From Candidatus Colimorpha enterica (GTDB taxonomy: Bacteria; Bacillota; Clostridia; Oscillospirales; CAG-272): 5,832 nt of DNA. Location: positions 1 to 5,832 of the forward strand of contig JAGHTD010000114.1 of NCBI GenBank assembly GCA_018065475.1. Reading direction: 5' to 3'. The notes beneath the pieces are model-generated. The model worked only from the letters and a program-made list of their open reading frames with translations, was not told the origin of the DNA and did no database searches. The position numbers were made by a program, and so were the translations under genes. This document shows, one piece after another, positions 1 through 5,832 of this stretch (positions are counted from its first letter, which is position 1; the number at the start of each line of letters is the position of its first letter).

Positions 1-889
1 TGAGGTACTCTCTGGGGTCGAATGCACCGGGGTTCTCCCACATAACGCGTCTGATACCCGCGGTCATTGCGAGACGGATATCGGGGTCGATGTTGATCTT
101 GCAGACTGCCATGGTAGCTGCCTTGCGGAGCTGTTCCTCGGGGATACCGACTGCGTCGGGGAGCTTACCGCCGATGGAGTTGATCTCTTTGACAAACTCC
201 TGGGGAACGGAGGATGCGCCGTGAAGGACGATCGGGAATCCGGGGAGACGCTTTGCGACCTCTTCGAGGATGTCGAAGCGGAGCGGAGGGGGAATGAGAA
301 CGCCGTCGGCGTTGCGTGTGCACTGCTCGGGCTTGAACTTGTATGCGCCGTGAGAAGTACCGATTGCGATTGCGAGAGAATCGACGCCCGTCTTGGTGAC
401 GAACTCTTCGACCTCTTCGGGTCTTGTGTAGGAAGAATCGGCTGCGGAGACCTTGACGTCGTCCTCGATACCTGCGAGACGGCCGAGCTCGCCTTCGACT
501 ACTACGCCGTGAGCGTGAGCGTACTCAACGACCTTCTTCGTGACCTCGATGTTCTCCTCAAAGCTGTAATGAGAACCGTCGATCATAACGGAGGTGAAAC
601 CGCCGTCGATGCAGGACTTGCAGATGTCGAAGTCTGCGCCGTGGTCGAGGTGGAGAGCTACGTCGATACCGGTGTCTTCAACTGCGGCTTTTGCGAGGCC
701 CATAAGATAAGCGTGCTTTGCATACTTTCTTGCGCCTGCGGAAACCTGCATGATAACGGGAGAGTTGTTCTCCTGTGCGGCTTCGGCGATCGCCTGGATG
801 ATCTCCATGTTGTTGATATTGAATGCGCCTACTGCGTATCCGCCTTCATAGGCTTTTTTGAACATTTCTTTCGTTGTTACGAGAGCCAT
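1..889 (-). CDS. fba: Class II fructose-1,6-bisphosphate aldolase (3' end outside window)
   Basis: Cytosolic zinc-dependent aldolase of glycolysis and gluconeogenesis, cleaving fructose-1,6-bisphosphate to dihydroxyacetone phosphate and glyceraldehyde-3-phosphate. The minus strand encodes 296 residues starting MALVTTKEMFKKAY and stays open to the window edge. Visible family motifs are GAFNINNMEI (21-30), HLDHG (80-84; Asp82 is the expected catalytic acid and His83 a zinc ligand), MIDGSHY (102-108), VEGELGRLAG (131-140), AIGTSHGAYKF (175-185; His180 zinc ligand), VLHGASSVP (221-229; His223 zinc ligand) and the phosphate-binding INIDPD (265-270). The family is usually about 285-320 residues, so roughly 20 residues are probably missing. 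A proline- and cysteine-containing stretch at about 186-202 lies between the second and third zinc ligands. The start is fixed by AAAGGA 8 nt upstream. It is divergent from the DUF362 operon and has its own promoter. Class and function are secure; exact sugar specificity (fructose- versus tagatose-bisphosphate) is inferred. Confidence 0.96.
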   Translation of the reverse strand, partial: MALVTTKEMFKKAYEGGYAVGAFNINNMEIIQAIAEAAQENNSPVIMQVSAGARKYAKHAYLMGLAKAAVEDTGIDVALHLDHGADFDICKSCIDGGFTSVMIDGSHYSFEENIEVTKKVVEYAHAHGVVVEGELGRLAGIEDDVKVSAADSSYTRPEEVEEFVTKTGVDSLAIAIGTSHGAYKFKPEQCTRNADGVLIPPPLRFDILEEVAKRLPGFPIVLHGASSVPQEFVKEINSIGGKLPDAVGIPEEQLRKAATMAVCKINIDPDIRLAMTAGIRRVMWENPGAFDPREYL

Positions 890-897
890 AGTATAAT

Positions 898-903
898 TCC
901 TTT
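898..903 (-). promoter_or_regulatory. Ribosome binding site of the aldolase gene
   Basis: On the minus strand AAAGGA lies 8 nt before the ATG at 889-887. It supports that start, and the protein begins exactly where class II aldolases of this type begin. Confidence 0.85.
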
Positions 904-925
904 CAGAAAAAACATTTTACTGAAA
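901..925. repeat. Inverted repeat TTTCAG-N13-CTGAAA in the aldolase leader
   Basis: Arms TTTCAG (901-906) and CTGAAA (920-925) are perfect 6-bp inverted copies separated by 13 nt. They span the predicted aldolase transcription start and touch its ribosome binding site. The outer arm lies at or upstream of the predicted +1, so a complete RNA hairpin is doubtful and a DNA operator is the other reading. Short arms in AT-rich DNA may be chance. Confidence 0.3.
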
Positions 926-926
926 T

Positions 927-955
927 ATTATACTGCAAAATGATCATAAATGCAA
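927..955 (-). promoter_or_regulatory. Sigma-A-type promoter for the aldolase gene
   Basis: On the minus strand a -35 box TTGCAT (955-950) is followed by a 17-bp spacer and a perfect -10 box TATAAT (932-927). The transcript should start near 920, giving a leader of about 30 nt before the ATG at 889. The spacer contains the 8-bp palindrome ATGATCAT (940-947), a possible but unproven protein-binding site. The strength fits a highly expressed glycolytic gene. Box positions are read directly; activity is inferred. Confidence 0.85.
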
Positions 956-963
956 CACTTTTC

Positions 964-992
964 TTGACATTTATCAAAAACTAATGTATAAT
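964..992 (+). promoter_or_regulatory. Perfect-consensus sigma-A-type promoter for the DUF362-ispE-acyltransferase operon
   Basis: TTGACA (964-969), a 17-bp spacer and TATAAT (987-992) match the housekeeping sigma factor consensus at all 12 positions. Transcription should begin near 999-1000, leaving a leader of about 40 nt before the preferred start at 1040. No other good promoter is visible further right, so this one probably drives all four genes downstream. Its -35 box lies 8 bp from the -35 box of the leftward aldolase promoter. Confidence 0.92.
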
Positions 993-1011
993 TGAAGCTA
1001 AACGGAGACAA

Positions 1012-1027
1012 GCCGGTCAAAAACGGC
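1012..1027 (+). other. Small GC hairpin in the operon leader
   Basis: GCCG (1012-1015) can pair with CGGC (1024-1027) across an 8-nt A-rich loop. It sits in the 5' untranslated leader between a GGAG at 1004-1007, which has no start codon at usable spacing, and the start region at 1031-1042. Four base pairs make only a weak stem. It resembles no riboswitch I recognise and no U tract follows, so it is not a terminator. Confidence 0.25.
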
Positions 1028-1029
1028 CT

Positions 1030-1035
1030 GGTGAT
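1030..1035 (+). promoter_or_regulatory. Ribosome binding site that favours the ATG at 1040 for the DUF362 gene
   Basis: GGTGAT can pair with the AUCACC part of the 16S rRNA 3' end (extended consensus AAGGAGGTGAT). In that alignment the core GG ends at 1031, 8 nt before ATG 1040, the usual spacing. In-frame alternatives GTG 1031 and ATG 1034 lack a comparable site. A TTG at 992 lies inside the -10 box, upstream of the predicted transcript start, so it cannot be used by this transcript. Confidence 0.6.
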
Positions 1036-1039
1036 GAAT

Positions 1040-2167
1040 ATGATTGATTATGAAAACGCGGTATTTTGCCGCAAATGCGAAAACTACGACAGGGAGAACG
1101 TCTCTCTTGCCGTTGACAGACTGCTCGCTCAGGCGGGCTTCGGAAGCGATGAGATCAGGGGAAAAAGAGTAGTGATAAAGCCGAACCTTCTCCTCGCCTA
1201 TGCTCCCGAGAAGGCGGCGACCACGCATCCCGCGGTGGTCGAGGCGGTAATAAACTACGTGAAGTCCTACTTCCCCGCATCTCTTATCATTGCCGAATCG
1301 CCCGGAGGGACGTATAACGAGTCGTCGCTCCGCCGTGTTTACGACGTGACGGGAATGACGGGCGTTTCGGAGCGTACCGGCGTCCCACTCAACTTCGGCA
1401 GTGATAGCGACACCCTTTCGATACCCGACGGCGAAAACGCAAAGAGCGTGCAGGCGATAAAGCCCATTCTCGACAGCGAAGTGATCGTCAACGTCTGCAA
1501 GGCGAAGACACATTCCCTCGCGGTAATGACCGGCGCGTCAAAAAACCTTTTCGGCGTCATCCCGGGTATCACCAAGTTTGAGATGCACGCGCGTTTCAGC
1601 GATCCGCAGAAGTTTTTCGGTATGGTCACCGACGTGAACTGCGAGCTGAAAAAGCACCGCACGGTCTTCAGCGTCTGCGACGCCGTGATCTGCATGGAGG
1701 GCAACGGCCCCTCGGGCGGAAATCCGAAGCACGCCGGAATGCTCTTTGCTTCGAGAAACACGTTCAGTCTTGACTCTGTCCTCGCCGAGATGATGGGAGT
1801 GCACGACGAGACGCCGATACTTGCCATCGCCGCATCAAGAGGGCTCATCCCCGCCTCCGCCGATATGATCGCGAAGGTCGGAGATCCCGTCCCGACGGGT
1901 CTTGATTTCGTCAAGGCCGACGCAACTCAGGGAAAGAAGCTCACGAAGATCCCCGCCTTCCTTCAGCCCCGTCCGGTCATCGACCGCGATATATGCAAGG
2001 GATGTTTCGCCTGCGTTAAGGCCTGCCCTCAGCATACGATAGTTGAGAAGGACGGCAAGGCGTTCATAGAGAAGAAAAACTGCATAAGATGCTACTGCTG
2101 TCAGGAGCTCTGCACCTTCAAGGCAGTCAGGATCAAAAAGAGCTTTATTTACAATATTATAAAATGA
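1040..2167 (+). CDS. DUF362 domain protein with C-terminal 2x[4Fe-4S] ferredoxin domain
   Basis: A 375-residue cytosolic protein with no signal peptide or membrane segment. Residues 1-300 match the DUF362 family (function not established), with landmarks VVIKPNL (44-50), TTHPAVVEAV (61-70), KAKTHSLAVMTGASKNLFGV (154-173) and EGNGPSGGNPKHAG (220-233). Residues 313-368 form a bacterial dicluster ferredoxin domain: C319, C322, C325, C329 followed by Pro, then C348, C351, C354, C358, both CxxCxxCxxxC. An extra Cys353 lies within the second motif, and Thr replaces the usual proline after its last cysteine. The domain should bind two low-potential 4Fe-4S clusters and carry electrons, but partner and substrate are unknown. 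It is the first gene after a consensus promoter; its TGA overlaps the ispE ATG (ATGA), so the two are probably translationally coupled. Start 1040 is preferred from the ribosome binding site; 1034 is possible. Confidence 0.9.
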   Translation: MIDYENAVFCRKCENYDRENVSLAVDRLLAQAGFGSDEIRGKRVVIKPNLLLAYAPEKAATTHPAVVEAVINYVKSYFPASLIIAESPGGTYNESSLRRVYDVTGMTGVSERTGVPLNFGSDSDTLSIPDGENAKSVQAIKPILDSEVIVNVCKAKTHSLAVMTGASKNLFGVIPGITKFEMHARFSDPQKFFGMVTDVNCELKKHRTVFSVCDAVICMEGNGPSGGNPKHAGMLFASRNTFSLDSVLAEMMGVHDETPILAIAASRGLIPASADMIAKVGDPVPTGLDFVKADATQGKKLTKIPAFLQPRPVIDRDICKGCFACVKACPQHTIVEKDGKAFIEKKNCIRCYCCQELCTFKAVRIKKSFIYNIIK

Positions 2168-3009
2168 CAGAAAGCGTCAAGGTAAAAGCACCGGCGAAGA
2201 TCAACCTTTTCCTCGAAATACTCGGGAAGAGGGACGACGGCTACCATAACGTCGATCTTATCATGCAGACGGTCTCCCTCTTCGACACCGTTGAGGTCTC
2301 AAAGAGCGACGGTATCGGTCTTGAATGTAACGTGAAGGCCCTTGAAAACGGTTCAAACCTCTGTGTCAGAGCCGCGAAAGCGTTTTTTGAGCGTTTCGGC
2401 ATAAAAGGCGGGTGCTTCATAAAGCTCCGTAAGGTGATCCCGAGCGGAGCGGGGCTCGGCGGCGGATCATCGGACGCCGCGGCGGTGCTGAAAGCGCTGA
2501 ACGTACTTTACGGCGTGGATTCCCATGAGGAGGAGCTTGAAAAGATCGCATCCTCTCTCGGCTCCGACGTACCGTTTCTCGTAAGAGGCGGGACGGCAAG
2601 GGCCGTCGGTACAGGCACCGAGCTTATTCACCTTTCTCCGCTTCCGTCCTTTCATTGTCTTATAGCCGAGGGAAAGAAAAAGGCTCCCACCGCCGAGGCG
2701 TACCGCGCCGCCGACGGGATAAGGGACGAAAACCGCCGCACGGCAGACGCGATGATCAGAGCAATAGAGAAAAAGGATACCGAAAGGGTATGGCGTGAGG
2801 TCTTCAACCGCTTCTCCTGCCTCTATGAAAACGACGAACGCGTCGGAATAATGAAGAAAAACGGTGCGCTGTGCGCGCAGATCAGCGGCTCCGGCTCATC
2901 GGTGTTCGGCATTTACGCCGACGAAAACAGTCTTAAAAACGCGGAAAAGGAGATCGCCTCCCGCGGTTTTGATACTTATACGTGCAAAACAATAAACGAT
3001 TTTAATTAA
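2164..3009 (+). CDS. ispE: 4-diphosphocytidyl-2-C-methyl-D-erythritol kinase
   Basis: Cytosolic GHMP-family kinase of the MEP isoprenoid pathway. It phosphorylates CDP-methylerythritol at the 2-hydroxyl using ATP. The 281-residue product is close to the usual length (E. coli 283). It begins with KAPAKINLFLEILGKRDDGYH (8-28; Lys12 matches the substrate-site lysine), has the ATP-binding glycine-rich PSGAGLGGGSSDA (93-105), LGSDVPF (132-138; Asp135 is the expected catalytic base) and the C-terminal GHMP motif QISGSGSSVFGIY (239-251). The ATG at 2164 overlaps the TGA of the DUF362 gene. No Shine-Dalgarno sequence is visible in the AT-rich stretch before it, so initiation probably depends on ribosomes finishing the upstream gene. 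An in-frame ATG at 2089 would add 25 residues encoded within the upstream ferredoxin domain, foreign to IspE, and is rejected. The acyltransferase gene follows after 15 nt. Confidence 0.96.
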   Translation: MTESVKVKAPAKINLFLEILGKRDDGYHNVDLIMQTVSLFDTVEVSKSDGIGLECNVKALENGSNLCVRAAKAFFERFGIKGGCFIKLRKVIPSGAGLGGGSSDAAAVLKALNVLYGVDSHEEELEKIASSLGSDVPFLVRGGTARAVGTGTELIHLSPLPSFHCLIAEGKKKAPTAEAYRAADGIRDENRRTADAMIRAIEKKDTERVWREVFNRFSCLYENDERVGIMKKNGALCAQISGSGSSVFGIYADENSLKNAEKEIASRGFDTYTCKTINDFN

Positions 3010-3024
3010 AGAAAGGAAGAATAT

Positions 3025-4461
3025 ATGGGATTTTCTTCTGAGATCTTTCTTTTTCTGTTCCTTCCGATTTCTGTCATAGCTTATCTTATAGCCGACAGGA
3101 TAGGGAATATGAAAGGGAAGAATATCACCCTGCTCGTGCTCAGCGCACTGTTCTATCTCATTTCGGGAAGCAAGACTTTCATCCTTTTCGCCGCTCTGAC
3201 CGTCGGAGTGTATATGGTCGGTTCGCTCGTCCATTACGCGAAGAAGAGCGAGGAAGGGAAAAACGCCGGGATATGGATGGCTCTCTCGGTCATCTGCCTC
3301 GGGCTTTACCTGCTTGCCTACAAGTATATGCCTTTCGTCAATGAAAAGGCATCCGCCCTGCTCGAGAGGGAGATCACGGTCGCAAACGTGATCGTTCCTA
3401 TCGGCGTTTCCTTCTTCATTTTCGAGGCGATCTCCTACATCGTCGATATATGGAGAGGCGACGCGGAGCCCGGCTCGTTCGTCGAAGCCGCTCTGTTCCT
3501 CTCGCTGTTCCCGAAGCTCGTTTCGGGGCCTATCGTCCTCTGGAAGGACTTCTGCGGTGAGGTGAAGGAACGCTCGACGAAGAACGCGGATATTGCCGAG
3601 GGCATAAACCGTATAATCATCGGTCTCGCGAAGAAGGTCATCATCGCCGACACCCTCGGTGCACAGTTAAGCGTGATCACGGGTGAAATGGCGGGCTCTG
3701 TCTTCGACTGGCAGACGATATGGCTCAAAGGCATACTCTACTTCTTCCAGATCTATTTCGATTTCTCCGGTTATTCGGATATCGCAATAGGTCTCAGCCG
3801 CATATTCGGCTTCAGGTTCAAGGAAAACTTCAATTTCCCGTATCTTTCCACCTCCGTTTCGGACTTCTGGAGAAGATGGCACATCTCCCTCGGAAGCTGG
3901 TTCAGAGAATACGTCTATATCCCGCTCGGCGGCAACAGGAGAGGAAACGTTTACCTCAACCTCTTCGTCGTCTTCCTTCTCACGGGTATCTGGCACGGCA
4001 ACAGTCTCGTCTTCCTCGTATGGGGCGCGTATAACGGCATTTTCGTCGTCATCGACCGTCTGCTCGGCAAGGTAAAAGCGTATAAGTACGTCCCGTCGGT
4101 AATCAAGTGGGTATTCACGGTCGCCATCGTCTATTTCGGCTGGATCCTCTTTATGAATCCGAATATGGCGGGCGCGATAGCGGACTTCAAGAAGATGTTC
4201 TCGTTCACCATACCCGACAACATCGATGTAACGTGGAAGTATTTCATGACGAAGAAGTCGGAGATCGCGCTGATGATCGCGTCTGTCGGCTCGCTTCTCG
4301 GCGTTATACCGCTTAAAGCAAGAGAAAAGATAAAGTCGCTCTGCGCCGAAAACGCGGTCTGCTCGATCGTTCAGAAGGCGGTCTATATCGTGATCTTCGC
4401 GGCGGCGATAATCTTTATCGTCAATTCCACGTACAGTCCGTTCCTGTATTTCCAGTTCTGA
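3025..4461 (+). CDS. MBOAT family membrane O-acyltransferase (AlgI/PatA-like)
   Basis: A 478-residue polytopic membrane protein with roughly ten to eleven hydrophobic segments beginning at residue 5. MBOAT proteins of the AlgI/DltB type take an acyl group from a cytosolic donor and pass it through the membrane toward an extracellular acceptor. Hallmarks are PIGVSFFIFEAISYIVDIW (125-143), FPKLVSGPI (162-170), YFDFSGYSDIAIGLSRIFG (244-262), SDFWRRWHISLGSWFREYVY (279-298, containing His286) and GIWHG (321-325). His324 corresponds to the invariant catalytic histidine. The C terminus ends PFLYFQF, and length is near that of AlgI-type proteins. AAAGGA (3012-3017) lies 7 nt before the ATG. The next gene encodes an AlgX/AlgJ-like partner, which favours O-acetylation of a secreted or wall-linked polysaccharide over D-alanylation, since no dltA, dltC or dltD appears in this window. 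Acyl donor and glycan cannot be read from the sequence. Confidence 0.95.
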   Translation: MGFSSEIFLFLFLPISVIAYLIADRIGNMKGKNITLLVLSALFYLISGSKTFILFAALTVGVYMVGSLVHYAKKSEEGKNAGIWMALSVICLGLYLLAYKYMPFVNEKASALLEREITVANVIVPIGVSFFIFEAISYIVDIWRGDAEPGSFVEAALFLSLFPKLVSGPIVLWKDFCGEVKERSTKNADIAEGINRIIIGLAKKVIIADTLGAQLSVITGEMAGSVFDWQTIWLKGILYFFQIYFDFSGYSDIAIGLSRIFGFRFKENFNFPYLSTSVSDFWRRWHISLGSWFREYVYIPLGGNRRGNVYLNLFVVFLLTGIWHGNSLVFLVWGAYNGIFVVIDRLLGKVKAYKYVPSVIKWVFTVAIVYFGWILFMNPNMAGAIADFKKMFSFTIPDNIDVTWKYFMTKKSEIALMIASVGSLLGVIPLKAREKIKSLCAENAVCSIVQKAVYIVIFAAAIIFIVNSTYSPFLYFQF

Positions 4462-4467
4462 GGAGGG
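4461..4467 (+). promoter_or_regulatory. Strong ribosome binding site overlapping the MBOAT stop codon
   Basis: AGGAGGG begins on the last base of the MBOAT stop codon (TGA 4459-4461). Its AGGAGG core ends 8 nt before the ATG at 4475. This fixes the start of the SGNH gene and suggests matched production of the two acyltransferase partners. Confidence 0.85.
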
Positions 4468-4474
4468 ATAAGAT

Positions 4475-5832
4475 ATGAAGAAAATACTGAATATAGTTTA
4501 TATCGTTCTTTTCCTCGCCGTAATATGCCTGCTCGTCGGCACGATGAACACCGACAAGGGCGTCGAATCCGAGATCGACAACAGAATGCTGACCGAGTTC
4601 CCCGAGATCGGCGATCCCGATTACTTCGGCACGCTTGAGCAGTATATAAAGGACAGGATCGGCTTCAGAAAGGAAATGCTGTCTGTTTACAGCAAGATGA
4701 ACGAGGCGGTCGTCGAAGAGCTCGACCATCCTTCCTACTGCAACGGTCAGGAGGGTTACGTCTTCTTCAAAATGCACAAGAACGTCAAATACGGCGAGTT
4801 CCACAAGACCTTCGCCGAAATGGTAAAAAAGCTTCAGACCTACTGCAACGAGAGAGGGACGAAGTTCTATCTCATCTTTGACCCCGAGAAGATCTCGGTT
4901 TACCGCCGTTATCTGCCCAAGGGCTTCTACTACAACGACGACTGGGTAGATCAGTTCTGCGAATATCTCGACGAGCTCGGCGTGACTTACGTCAACAACT
5001 CGAAAATGCTCATCGAGAGAAGCTACAAGGAACAGGTCTATAACTGGAAGTACGACGCGGGCCACTGGAACGACCTCGGCTGCTTCTATGCGACCGCGGA
5101 GCTTTACGAGCTCATCCGTAAAGACTTCCCGCAGGTGCCTCAGCTCACCAAGGATATGTTCGACATCACCACGACGATAGCGGAGAAACTCTATAACTCC
5201 GAGATCGTCATAAACGAGGAAGTGCCTTCCTTCACGCTCAAGACGGGATTCACCAACCTCTCCGGCGAATGGTCGAACGAGATCACGGTCAACCAGAGCT
5301 ACGCACATTTCCATTACTACAAGAACAACGCCGAGGGTGCCGAAAACCTCCCGAAGACGCTCATCTTCCAGGGAAGCTATTACAACAGGAACCCCAACTA
5401 CCTCATCGCCTGCGCGAACGAGAGCATCGGTATCCACAACTATCAGAACATAATCAATTTTGATTATTACTACAACATTTTCCAGCCCGATATGGTCATC
5501 TTCGACGTTGCGGAATACGTTTTCAGCGATACGTATTTCAACTCCGCAAACATGAAGAATATGGATCTCAACCCCTCGATATGGGATGGGCAGGGATCGC
5601 TTCCCGACAGGATAGAGGCGCTTAAAGCGGGCGCCGCAGACGGCGGAATCGCAAACGTCAGCGTCGTCCCCGGAAGATCTATCGAGAACATCGAGGTCAT
5701 CGGTGACTTCACCGGCGCAAAATACGCCTACATCATCTCAAACGGTCAGATAGCCGATCTCTCTCCCTCCGACGAAATGCTTGACGCCGTCGTCGCTTCG
5801 GGATTCGTCTCCGGCGACACGTATATATACGT
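4475..5832 (+). CDS. AlgX/AlgJ (DHHW)-like SGNH acyltransferase, membrane anchored (3' end outside window)
   Basis: The plus strand stays open for 452 codons to the edge. Residues 5-22 form one hydrophobic helix after MKK, with no cysteine lipobox, so this is probably a signal anchor holding an extracellular domain. The body resembles the AlgX/AlgJ/DHHW group, which transfers acyl groups supplied by an MBOAT partner onto polysaccharide. Visible landmarks are an N-terminal EIDNRMLTEFPE (33-44), FGTLEQYIKDRIGFR (51-65), GYVFF (94-98), YDAGHWNDLG (193-202) and LIFQGSYYNR (296-305). A second conserved-looking block is PDMVIFDVAEY (338-348). By order and spacing, Asp194, His197 and Ser301 would be the catalytic triad. 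The Asp-His pair is separated by two residues rather than the one seen in AlgX and AlgJ. Residues after about 400 look like an added beta-rich segment I cannot name. It starts 13 nt after the MBOAT gene. Family is fairly sure; acyl group and acceptor are unknown. Confidence 0.85.
   Translation, partial: MKKILNIVYIVLFLAVICLLVGTMNTDKGVESEIDNRMLTEFPEIGDPDYFGTLEQYIKDRIGFRKEMLSVYSKMNEAVVEELDHPSYCNGQEGYVFFKMHKNVKYGEFHKTFAEMVKKLQTYCNERGTKFYLIFDPEKISVYRRYLPKGFYYNDDWVDQFCEYLDELGVTYVNNSKMLIERSYKEQVYNWKYDAGHWNDLGCFYATAELYELIRKDFPQVPQLTKDMFDITTTIAEKLYNSEIVINEEVPSFTLKTGFTNLSGEWSNEITVNQSYAHFHYYKNNAEGAENLPKTLIFQGSYYNRNPNYLIACANESIGIHNYQNIINFDYYYNIFQPDMVIFDVAEYVFSDTYFNSANMKNMDLNPSIWDGQGSLPDRIEALKAGAADGGIANVSVVPGRSIENIEVIGDFTGAKYAYIISNGQIADLSPSDEMLDAVVASGFVSGDTYIY

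Noticed and set aside
892..897. Plus-strand TATAAT between the aldolase start codon and its ribosome binding site
   Set aside because: No -35-like hexamer lies 16-18 bp upstream; the nearest candidate, TTGTTA at 874-879, leaves only a 12-bp spacer.
929..934. Plus-strand TATACT as an additional rightward -10 box
   Set aside because: The region 17 bp upstream is A-rich with no -35 match; the motif is part of the leftward -10 region read backwards.
221..943. Plus-strand open frame of 240 codons
   Set aside because: It lies antisense to the clearly recognisable aldolase gene; its protein shows no family motif and is an artefact of the aldolase's biased codon use.
1004..1007. GGAG in the operon leader as ribosome binding site for the DUF362 gene or a short leader peptide
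   Set aside because: No start codon falls 5-12 nt downstream, and the gene's possible starts at 1031-1040 are more than 20 nt away.
2089..2163. Upstream ATG at 2089 as a longer ispE start
   Set aside because: The added 25 residues are a frame-shifted reading of the upstream ferredoxin domain and do not fit the IspE N terminus, which begins just before KAPAKIN.
2140..2163. AT-rich stretch before ispE as an internal promoter
   Set aside because: TTTACA and TATTAT-like words occur there but not at 16-18 bp spacing, and no suitable -35 box lies upstream.
4421..5437. Minus-strand open frame of 338 codons
   Set aside because: It lies antisense to the SGNH acyltransferase gene, which has a strong ribosome binding site, a signal anchor and recognisable motifs. 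The antisense product is a monotonous Val/Leu/Glu/Asp-rich shadow caused by C-ending codons.

Overview
The window looks like a low-to-mid GC Firmicute, most likely an uncultured gut-type member of the Clostridia. This rests on the aldolase sequence style, strong consensus sigma-A-type promoters, AGGAGG-type ribosome binding sites, and the family content (DUF362 ferredoxin-like protein, MEP-pathway ispE, MBOAT plus SGNH surface acyltransferases). No phage, transposon, CRISPR, tRNA or rRNA signal is visible. This taxonomic reading is inference from sequence style, not from a search.

Layout: positions 1-889 hold a class II fructose-bisphosphate aldolase on the minus strand, whose last ~20 codons run off the left edge. 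Positions 890-1039 are a divergent control region with two strong promoters placed back to back. Only 8 bp separate their -35 boxes; the rightward promoter has perfect TTGACA-17-TATAAT elements. From 1040 to the right edge, four plus-strand genes form one compact unit: a DUF362 protein with two C-terminal 4Fe-4S motifs (1040-2167), ispE (2164-3009, overlapping the former by ATGA), an MBOAT O-acyltransferase (3025-4461) and an AlgX/AlgJ-like SGNH protein (4475 to beyond the edge). The gaps are -4, 15 and 13 nt. No terminator or internal promoter is visible between them, so one transcript is likely.

How the genes fit together: the aldolase is glycolytic and transcribed separately. IspE makes an isoprenoid precursor, which ultimately feeds the undecaprenyl lipid that carries surface glycans. 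The last two genes form a typical two-part device for putting acyl (usually acetyl) groups on an exported polymer. The MBOAT protein passes the acyl group across the membrane, and the membrane-anchored SGNH protein places it on the glycan. The DUF362 protein has no established biochemical role; its tight coupling to ispE is the least explained point. The most noteworthy items are the divergent promoter pair, the DUF362-ispE coupling, and the variant catalytic motif (DxxHW instead of DxHW) in the SGNH protein. I see no clearly novel system here.
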